From contig JAFZRE010000001.1 of assembly GCA_017620015.1 (NCBI GenBank), positions 99,968 to 163,967 of the forward strand: a DNA stretch of 64,000 nt. The letters are read 5' to 3'. The notes under the pieces are model-generated. The model saw nothing but the letters and a program-made list of their open reading frames with translations. It did no database searches and was not told the origin of the DNA. Position 1 is the first letter of the stretch. The number at the start of each line of letters is the position of its first letter. Position numbers and translations under genes: made by a program. Below, piece after piece: positions 50,240 to 59,000 of this stretch. Source of the DNA: Bacteroidales bacterium. Lineage in GTDB: Bacteria > Bacteroidota > Bacteroidia > Bacteroidales > ML635J-15.

Positions 50240-50350
50240 ATGGTAAATAAAGAAAGAACTACAGGACAGGAATTTCCAATTGAAATGAAAGAAAATGAAA
50301 TGTGTAAAAAAATGCGTAGACCTAAGAAAATTTTATTGGATTTAGAATAA
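50240..50350 (+). CDS. Possible 36-residue small protein
   Basis: A short ORF (MVNKERTTGQEFPIEM to PKKILLDLE) with an A-rich GAAT-type leader, in the 135-base space between the amidohydrolase and the 113-residue gene. Composition is charged with one Cys. It could be a real small peptide or a chance ORF; its only support is position and tight packing. Confidence 0.35.
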   Translation: MVNKERTTGQEFPIEMKENEMCKKMRRPKKILLDLE

Positions 50351-50364
50351 AAATACAATGGATT

Positions 50365-50706
50365 ATGAGATATACATTTAGATCAACATGGTCAGCGATG
50401 GTAGCAAATGGCAGAGCTGCTGATGCAATGACTCCTTGGACAGTTATCATTGATACAGACGAACAGACGATTACACTCACAAAACGCAACAGAATTCTTA
50501 TCGGAGTGGATGAGGATACTGTTGCATTCCGTTTCATACGGCGAGTTACTATAGACCAGCATGTGTTTGGAGCCGACATTACAATAAAGGCAGTTGGTGG
50601 CAGTCTTACCGCATACTGTATGGACAAGAACGACTGCAAGAAGATAAAAGAAATACTTATGGAGTTCAATCGCTCCAAGAAAAGTGATGGGATTATATTC
50701 GGATAA
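50365..50706 (+). CDS. Small protein of unknown function (PH-like appearance)
   Basis: 113 residues without signal peptide or TM segment. Alternating strands (WTVIIDTDEQTITLTKRN; VAFRFIRRVTIDQHVFGADITIKA) followed by a C-terminal helix (KNDCKKIKEILMEFNRS) suggest a PH-like fold, a structural guess from pattern only. It is the last gene of the RiPP cluster, 15 bases after the small ORF. Function unknown. Confidence 0.6.
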   Translation: MRYTFRSTWSAMVANGRAADAMTPWTVIIDTDEQTITLTKRNRILIGVDEDTVAFRFIRRVTIDQHVFGADITIKAVGGSLTAYCMDKNDCKKIKEILMEFNRSKKSDGIIFG

Positions 50707-50724
50707 TAAATTAAATTTCTACCA

Positions 50725-50752
50725 ATCCCACACTCCCGTTTTTAAAAAGGCG
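50725..50752. repeat. 28-bp direct repeat, left copy
   Basis: The blocks ATCCCACACTCCCGTTTT and AAAGGCG recur at 51297-51324, with a few mismatches in the A-rich join. The pair brackets the ATPase remnant and repeat copy C. Confidence 0.65.
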
Positions 50753-50900
50753 TAACGCCTTCCCCAACAAGATGTTGATGGAATATATTCATTAGCAAAA
50801 ACGACTTGCCTGACCGACGAATGCCAGTTACTATCTTAATCATACCATTGCCTTTTGCCGCAATCAATTGTTTCAGATACTTGCTCCCTGGAAACATCAT
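50742..50900 (-). pseudogene. Truncated DUF4143-type AAA ATPase (N-terminal fragment)
   Basis: About 52 residues with the typical start of these ATPases: FPGSKYLKQLI followed by MIKIVTGIRRSGKSFLL (Walker A). Full-length relatives have about 400 residues; here the frame stops at VGEGVTPF, right at a 28-bp direct repeat. The start is taken at ATG 50900, although the frame is open to 50945. It is a remnant, not a working gene. Confidence 0.75.
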
Positions 50901-51007
50901 TTTAGAGTAGTTTTTTTGTGGATACCCACAGATTTGCACCTGCAAAATTACATTTTTTGGAAACTATATACGTGTTGACACAATGTATTTTTGTTATGGG
51001 CTCCTTA

Positions 51008-51195
51008 GTCATTACTCGCAAGCTTCGTGCTCTAAAGGGTCCACAAGACAAAGCGAACCGACTAAGGAACGTGTCGTGTGAGCCTGTCTATGTGGAATCT
51101 CCATCGAAATCTCTTTTCAAGGGAGATTCCGCATAGTTGAACAATATTACGCTCCCCGTTCCGTATCGCGTTATTGTTCTAACTTGCGGAATGAC
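51008..51195 (-). mobile_element. 188-bp repeat element, copy C (inverted)
   Basis: In reverse complement it starts GTCATTCCGC and ends AGTAATGAC, with the same block order as copies A and B (ACGCGATACGGAACGGGGAG; GCTCACACGACACGTTCC; GACCCTTTAGAGCACGAAGC). The central hairpin is GGAATCTCC (51094) / GGAGATTCC (51122). It lies in the 752-bp gap between the RiPP cluster and mgtE. Confidence 0.75.
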
Positions 51196-51296
51196 AGTTT
51201 AATAGCACAAAATTTAGTCAACTTGTATATAGTTACCCATTTTTTTAATACGGCAATTTTTTTCTTATAATCTCTGGCTTATATTCAATAACCATT

Positions 51297-51324
51297 ATCC
51301 CACACTCCCGTTTTAAGAAAGGCG
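51297..51324. repeat. 28-bp direct repeat, right copy
   Basis: Partner of 50725-50752. This copy continues into CGGGAGTTTTT and forms a terminator hairpin. Confidence 0.6.
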
Positions 51325-51333
51325 GGAGTTTTT
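51304..51333 (+). terminator. Terminator-like hairpin
   Basis: ACTCCCG / CGGGAGT stem with an A-rich loop, then TTTTT. On the plus strand no gene ends near it, so it is probably left from a deleted or rearranged unit. Confidence 0.5.
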
Positions 51334-51458
51334 GTGTGTGGTAGTGCAATTTTTTCTGCGTTTTTAGAAAGGCGATGGAGACCCACAGACTTGTGTCTGA
51401 AAAAACGACTCCATACGTTATGGAATAGTTCTTTGTCAGAACTTACAGATTTTGCATC

Positions 51459-52817
51459 CTAGAATATTGCGAACATCTGCTTTGCGATGAGCAGATATAT
51501 TATAAGTCCCATTATATCGTTGAAGGTGGTGATAAATGGTCCTGTAGCAATTGCCGGGTCAACTTTCATCTTCTTGAGAAGCAATGGGATTAAAGTTCCA
51601 AGTACTGTTGCAAATACTATTACAGAAAGCAAGGCCGTACTTACCGACAAAGTGAGCGCAAAACTGTCGGAAAAGAAGAAGTTGTAGGCGAAAATCAGAG
51701 CACCACAAATCAGACCGTTGCAGAAGCCTATTCGCAGTTCCTTGAAAAGTTTCTTGCCTGTGGAATGTATGTCAAGGTCACCGCTGGCGAGACCCTGTAC
51801 CACGATAGCAGAAGACTGCACACCGGCATTTCCGCCCATAGCGGCAATAAGCGGCAAGAACATGGCCAACGATGTATATGAAGCCATCTCCTCATCGAAA
51901 ACGCCAATAATTAACGAAGAACACACACCACCCAGCATTCCGATAAGCAACCACGGAATACGCGATTTTGTCTGCTTCAGCACACTGTCGGAAAAGTTGA
52001 CATCGTCGGTAATACCTGCGCTCAACTGGTAGTCCTCTTCGGCACTTTCACGGATGACATCCACAACGTCGTCGATGGTAATTCGTCCCATAAGCCTACC
52101 TATGCTATCGACAACGGGAATTGCAACAAGGTCGTATTTTTCCATTATCTTCGCCACCTCCTCTGCTTTGGTGTCGGTCTTTACAGAAACGGTATCTTCC
52201 TCGAGCAACTTTACAATCTTCTGGTTGGTAGAACTAAACAGCAACGATTTCAACGAAACAGTTCCCTTGAAGATGTTGTTATCGTCAACAACGTAGAGGT
52301 AATATATTTCGTCAATAAGCTCGGCCTGGTCACGCATCTCGCCAAGAGCCTGCTTCACTGTAAGGTTCTCGTTTATTGCAACAAGTTCCTTAGCCATTAT
52401 ACCACCGGCGCTATCCTCGTCGTAGCTCAACAGGTCTACAATATCGCCAGCCTGGTCAACGTCCTTGACGTGCGAAAGAATTTCCTCCTGCACATCGTCG
52501 TCGAGGTCACCAAGAATATCGGCGGCATCGTCCGACTCCATCTTGTCGATGAGCTGTTCACCAATGACATCGCTAGGGATTGTTTCAAGAAGTTTTTCAC
52601 GCTCGTCGTCTTCAAGTTCGACAAGAACATCGGCCTTTGTCTCGGCATCGAGAAGCATGAATATGAAGGTGCAGTCATCAAGCTTTATTTCCTCGAAGTA
52701 TTCGGCGATGTCGGCAGGATGCATATCCTGTATCATCTCCGCTACCCTTGCCGAGTCACGATTCTGTATGGCCTCGGTAAGTTCATCAAGGAACTCCTTT
52801 TTGATTTCGACTGTCAT
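51459..52817 (-). CDS. mgtE: MgtE-type magnesium transporter
   Basis: 452 residues. An acidic superhelical MgtE_N domain (AEYFEEIKLDDCTFIFMLLDA; ESDDAADILGDLDDD), two CBS domains (residues about 130-255, including VAIPVVDSIGRLMGRITIDD) and a five-helix MgtE channel with GGNAGVQSSAIVVQGLASGDL and the C-terminal PFITTFNDIMGLIIYLLIA. It is a Mg2+-gated channel of the inner membrane. The start is ATG 52817: a longer frame to 52847 would begin inside the promoter box TATCTTTG. Confidence 0.95.
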   Translation of the reverse strand: MTVEIKKEFLDELTEAIQNRDSARVAEMIQDMHPADIAEYFEEIKLDDCTFIFMLLDAETKADVLVELEDDEREKLLETIPSDVIGEQLIDKMESDDAADILGDLDDDVQEEILSHVKDVDQAGDIVDLLSYDEDSAGGIMAKELVAINENLTVKQALGEMRDQAELIDEIYYLYVVDDNNIFKGTVSLKSLLFSSTNQKIVKLLEEDTVSVKTDTKAEEVAKIMEKYDLVAIPVVDSIGRLMGRITIDDVVDVIRESAEEDYQLSAGITDDVNFSDSVLKQTKSRIPWLLIGMLGGVCSSLIIGVFDEEMASYTSLAMFLPLIAAMGGNAGVQSSAIVVQGLASGDLDIHSTGKKLFKELRIGFCNGLICGALIFAYNFFFSDSFALTLSVSTALLSVIVFATVLGTLIPLLLKKMKVDPAIATGPFITTFNDIMGLIIYLLIAKQMFAIF

Positions 52818-52836
52818 CTCCCGCAAAATTTGTTTG

Positions 52837-52844
52837 CAAAGATA
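52837..52844 (-). promoter_or_regulatory. Probable -7 box of mgtE
   Basis: Minus-strand TATCTTTG, 20 bases upstream of ATG 52817. The -33 element is not clear. Confidence 0.6.
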
Positions 52845-52978
52845 CAATATTATTTATGATTTACGAAGTACGATTGACGATTGATGAGTTAAAGATTCAA
52901 AAAATTAATAATCCTATGATTTAAAAGATATTACAAAGCCTCATGGATATATTGTGCTAGATGCTGACGATTTAGAAT

Positions 52979-53011
52979 AAAAAAAGCGAGTCGCCACCAG
53001 GCAACTCGCTT
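52979..53011 (-). terminator. Intrinsic terminator of the giant adhesin gene
   Basis: Stem AAGCGAGTCGCC (52984-52995) / GGCAACTCGCTT (53000-53011), with an A-run on the left, which becomes a U-run for minus-strand transcripts. It follows the gene that ends at 53032. Confidence 0.8.
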
Positions 53012-53031
53012 CAAATATAAATTCTTAATCT

Positions 53032-56000
53032 TTAATAGATTACCGTTACAGTTCCCTTGTAAGCCTCGGTCTTCTGATACAGGTCAACGATATACAGGTA
53101 GGTACCTGCCGGCACATAATGTCCGCGATAACTACCATCCCACGGTTCATCATTGCCAGTACCCTTGTACAACATCTGACCCCAACGGTTGAATACATAT
53201 ACAGTTGCATCCGGGAACATTTCAATGTTCTCAATTATCCAAGTATCGTTTACACCGTCGCCATTAGGTGTAAATACATTCGGAATCTTTATGCAGTCGC
53301 CAGCCATATCGGTAAGCGAAATGGAAGCTACCTGATATGTACACTTGTTGGCATCAACAACGCTTATTGTATATTGACCCTGACGCAAACCAGTAAGCAG
53401 CGGCACATCAGAATAATACGAATCCCATCCGTACATGTAAGGCTTTGTACCACCCATTGCCGAAATCTCAACGTAACCATCGTTGTTTCCAGAACATGAC
53501 GGCATTCCTACGTTGTACGAAGAAGTAAACTCTTCCGGTTCAACAAGCTGAATGGTGTTGTTTGCCAAACATCCGTTAGCATCGGAAACCTCAAGAGAAT
53601 ATGTACCGACAGGCAATCCCGACAGGTAATTTCCTGAATGGAAGTTGTCATCCATTATTATCGAGAACGAATACGGTTCGGTACCGCCTATTGCATTCAG
53701 AGCGATTGAACCATCGGCCTTTCCATGGCAGGATATTGTCTTGACATTGGATTCAAGCACAAGTCTATCGGGCTGCGTTACCTCAATGGTTTCGGCCTTT
53801 GCACACATATTAGCGTCAATTACCGTTATTGAGTAGCGACCAGCGGCGACATTCTGGAGAATTGAAGAATTTGCTCCATTATTCCATGCATATGTGTAAG
53901 GCTGCTGGCCACGCAAAGCGACTACAGTCACTGTTGCATTGCTATCACCGAAACATGATATGCTAGTAGCCGAGACGCTAATCTCAAGATCGTCGTTACT
54001 TTCGATGTTAGTTGCTGCGTAAGCCGTACAACCCCAGCTATCGGTAAGTGTTACTGAATATGAACCTGCCGACAAGTTGGATGCTACAACATTTGTAGAA
54101 CCATTGTTCCAGGAATATGTAAATGGTGATATACCGGATTCAGCTACTGCCTGCAACCTACCAGCCGACTCATTATTGCCACAGCCTGGGAGTGCCTCGA
54201 TTTCAATTCTTGCAGAGATTGAACCAACAGCCCTTACACTTGTAACAGCGGTTGCCGTACATCCGTTATAGTCGGTAACTACAAGGTTGTATGTGCTAGG
54301 TGCTATGTTTGTAACGCGTGGTCCAGTATAATTCTGTCCAGCCGAGTTTGTCCACAAATATTCATATTGTCCAGCACCACCAATTACAATTGCCGTAACA
54401 CTACCGCCAGTAGAACCGCAGGTTGCATCGCCAGATGTTGCCGAAGCCTCAAGCAATGCGGGCTGAGTTATCGTTGTCGATGCAGTAGTTGTACAACCAT
54501 GAGCATCGGTTACTGTTACTTCATAGTTTCCAGCAGGCAAATTTTGTGCAGTCGGTGTTGTCTGCATAGGTTCGCTATTCCAAGCATACAGATACTCAGG
54601 AGTACCGCCGTTTACAGTTACCGTTGCCGAACCTGTTATCATTCCGTAGCAAGGTATGTTGGTAACACTTCCAGCCATGAACGATGCCGAAATCGGGCTT
54701 GACTGTCCATTTATCCTTGCAACCGATGTTGCTGTACATCCATGACTATCGGTTACAGTAACAATATACTGACCAGCAGGAAGGTTAGTAACCGTTGAAG
54801 TCGTCTGCTGTGGAGAAATATTCCAACTATATGTATAATCTGGAGTACCTCCGCTTGCTGTTACAGAAGCTGAACCTGTTGCCTCGCCGAAGCAAAGGAC
54901 ATCTTCGATAGAACCATCGGCAAACGATGCTACTAACGGATACGACTGACCCGATATTGTTGTCGAAGCTGTCGAAGTACATCCATGAGTATCGGTTACA
55001 ACTACAACATATTCTCCTGTAGGAAGATTTGTTGCGGTCTGGGTTGTTTGTACCGGATATGAGTTCCACCTGTAAGTGTAGCCAGGAGTACCACCTTCAA
55101 CTGTTACACTTGCCGAACCTGTTGATTGTCCGTAGCAAGCAACATCAGTTGTTGAACCTTCAGCAAAACTTGCAACTAGGAGTTCTGACTGACCAGCAAT
55201 ATTGACAGATGCAAACGATGTACAACCATTAGCATCGGTTACCGTCACTGTATAATCACCTGCTGTCAAGTTAGTTGCATTTGCTGTGGTTTGCTCTGGC
55301 GAAGTATTCCACGAATATTCGTATGGAGTAGTACCACCCGTTACTGTTACATTTGCAGAACCTGTTGCTTCTCCGTAGCATGCGACATCGGTTACGTCTG
55401 TATTAACAAACGATGTCATAAGTTCTGCAATAGGCTGTGTAATGGTTATAGCCGATGTAGAAGTACAGCCCTTAGTATCTGTTACTGTTACAGAGTAACC
55501 GCCAGCAGTAAGATTTACTGCTCTCTGTGTTGTCTGAACTGGTGTTGTGCTCCATACAAATGTATAGTCTGGTGTTCCACCAATTACCGAAACAGAAGCA
55601 TAACCGGTATTCAATCCGTAGCAAGCTACATTAAGAACACCAGTATCAGGAATTTCGGTCTGCAACAACTGCGGTTGCGGAATAACAACTTCAAAGTCTG
55701 ATGTACAACCATTTGCATCGCTGACAGTGTAATTGTGAGTACCCGCAGGCTCAACAATCTGACCGATTCCATTATATGGAGCCGTACCGCCCTGAGCACC
55801 AATCGTAACAACTGATGTCTGACCAGCACACAATATTTCGCTGAATGAAACAGTGTGTTCGAGCGGCTGTGGAACAACTGCGTGACCAATTATACGCGAT
55901 GTATTACCACAAGCATCGGAAACAAATATTGTAACATCGGTATTGGATGTTATAATCGTCGTGGTAGCTTGTGGAACCTGTTGTATAACCAAATCACCAT

Positions 56001-59000
56001 TCGAAGTACAGTTATCCTCCGACATTGCGCGTACAACCGATGTAAAGTCTGGAAGCGGGAACTCGCAGTTCTGTCCCTGACCAACGTTCAATGTAGGCTG
56101 TGCACCAGTAATCAAAGGAGCAATAGTATCTCTAACGGTTATTTCCTGTGTACAAGTCTGTGTATTACCTGCAATATCTGCAATCTGGTAAGTTCTGGTT
56201 AAAACCTCAGGACAAGTATTGCCATCCGAAGTCTGGCTCAACAGAGCGAAGCTCGATTCATTGATGCCATTTACATCGTATGCAGAACCACCAGCAGCAG
56301 CAAACTGTGCGTATGTTGCGTATGCAGGCGGCACATCGTCGATACAAGCGATATTGCCGATAGCATCAGGACAACTAATTGTAGGCGGTTCAATATCAGT
56401 AACTGTTACCGTAAAGTCACAAGTCGAAGTCAAACCATAATAATCTACTACAGTCCACGTAACAACCGTTGTTCCAATATTGAAACGCTGTCCGTTCAAT
56501 GTCCGGTTAGAACCATCAACAGTCGTCGTGGCTCCGCTCACAGAATAAGTAATCGAATGTATTGCAGAGTTATCGTTTGCTGTAATGTTCCACGAATCGT
56601 CCTCATGCAGATAGTAAGTCTGTCCGAGCGATGTATTTACATTGACGTTACCAGTATTATTGGTAATGCTCAAGCAACTTACGCCATCGGGGTCGTTTGG
56701 ATTGAACGGGTCGTCCGGATCGGTCGGGTCGCAGCCGATGCACGGTTCTTCGTCATCGGTAACGACTACCGTGAACTCACAGGTCGATTCCAGTCCAGTT
56801 GCATCAGTAACCGTCCAGGTTACGATCGTAGTACCTATTTCGAAGCGCTGTCCGTTGAGGGTTGTGTTAGGTGCAGTAATTGCTGTCGTCGAACCGCTGA
56901 GGCTGTACACTATAGATACAACGCCTACGTTATCGTTGGCAGTTATGTCCCAGCTGTCATCATCGTGCAGGTAGTAGTCGAGATGGTTGCTTGTGCCAAC
57001 GCTTACCGTCGATGCAGTGCCGCCCATTGCTGCAACTATGCTTTCGCAGCTTACACCCTGCGGATCGTCCGGGTTGAACGGGTCAATCGGGTCGGTCGGG
57101 TCACAGCCGATGCATGGTGGTTCTTCATCGCTGACGACTACCGTGAACTCGCAGGTCGAGGTACGGCCGCTGACGTCGGTAACTGTCCATGTAACCGTAG
57201 TCTCTCCGATTTCGAAATGCTGTCCGTTGAGGGTTGTATTCGGTGCGTTGACTGCCGTAGTCGCTCCGTCAACGCTGTAAACTATCGTGAGTATGCCGAC
57301 GTTGTCGCTGGCTGTGATGTTCCAGCTGTCGTTGTCGTGCAGGTAGTAGTCGAGGTTGTTCGATGTTGCAACTTCAAGTCTGCCTGCCGTACCGCCCATT
57401 GCCGCAACTATGTCTGCACAGCTTACGCCCTGCGGGTCGTCCGGGTTGAACGGGTCAACAGGATCGTCCGGGTCGCAGCCGATGCACGGGTCTTCGTCGT
57501 CGGTAACAACTACCGTGAACTCGCAGGTCGAAGTGAGGCCGCTGACATCGGTAACTGTCCAGGTGACAAGCGTAGTACCTATTTCGAAGCGCTGTCCGTT
57601 GAGGGTTGTGTTCGGTGCGTTGACTGTAGTAGTTGCTCCGTCAACGCTGTAAACTATTGAGGCTACGCCAACATTGTCGCTAGCTGTAATGTTCCAACTA
57701 TTATCATTGTGCAGGTAGTAGTCGAGATGGTCGCTCGTGCCGACACTTACCGTAGATGCGCTGCCGCCCATAGCCGCTACTATGCTTGCGCAGCTTACGC
57801 CCTGCGGGTCGTTCGGATCGAACGGATCAACCGGGTCGGTCGGGTCGCAGCCTATGCACGGAGGCTCATCGTCGCTTACAACTACCGTGAACGAACATGT
57901 CGAGGTACGGCCGCTGACGTCAGTTACCGTCCAGGTGACAGTCGTCTCTCCTATTTCAAAGTTCTGACCGTTGAGGGTTGTATTCGGTGCGTTGACTGTC
58001 GTAGTCGCGCCGTCAACGCTGTAAACTATCGAGAAGATGCCGACGTTGTCGTTGGCGGTAATGTCCCAGTCGTCATTGTCGTGATGGTAGTAGTCGAGGT
58101 TGGTCGTAGTCTGGACGTCGAATGTAGAGCCGGTGCCGCCCATCGAGTTGATGATGCTGCCGCAGCTGATGCCGTCGGGGTCAACAGGGTTGAACGGGTC
58201 GGTCGGGTCGGTCGGGTCGCAGCCGATGCACGGGTCTTCGTCGTCGGTAACCACTACTGTGAACTCACAGGTCGATTCCAGTCCAGTTACATCGGTAACC
58301 GTCCAAGTTACGAGCGTAGTACCTATTTCGAAGCGCTGTCCGTTAAGAGTTGTGTTAGGTGCCGTAATTGCTGTCGTCGAACCGCTGAGTCCGTACACTA
58401 TGGATGCTACGCCCACGTTGTCACTTGCGGTTATGTTCCAACTGTTATCATTGTGTAGGTAGTAGTCGAGATGGTTGCTTGTGCTAACGCTTACCGTCGA
58501 TGCAGTGCCGCCCATTGCTTCAACTATGCTTGCACAGCTTACGCCCTGAGGATCGTTCGGGTTGAACGGATCGAACGGGTCGTCCGGGTCGCAGCCGATG
58601 CATGGCGGCTGCTCGTCGCTGACGACTACCGTGAACTCGCAGGTCGATGTACGGCCGCTGACGTCGGTAACTGTCCATGTAACCGTAGTCTCTCCGATTT
58701 CGAAATGCTGTCCGTTGAGGGTTGTATTAGGTGCGTTGACTGCCGTAGTCGCTCCGTCAACGCTGTAAACTATCGAACGTATGCCGACGTTGTCGCTGGC
58801 GGTGATGTTCCAAGTGTTATCATTGTGCAGGTAGTAGTCGAGGTTGGTCGTAGTAGCGACTTCAAGTCTGCCTGCCGTACCGCCCATTGCCGCAACTATG
58901 TCTGCACAGCTTATGCCCTGCGGGTCGTCCGGGTTGAACGGGTCATCAGGATCGTCCGGGTCGCAACCGATGCACGGGTCTTCGTCGTCGGTAACCACTA

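Noticed and set aside
51174..51458. Gene in the space before mgtE
   Set aside because: No frame longer than noise; only the end of repeat copy C and a terminator-like hairpin were seen.
52919..52980. Short C-terminal-like fragment (KPHGYIVLDADDLE) next to the adhesin terminator
   Set aside because: Only about 16 residues without a start or any family match; it may be a gene remnant but cannot be supported.
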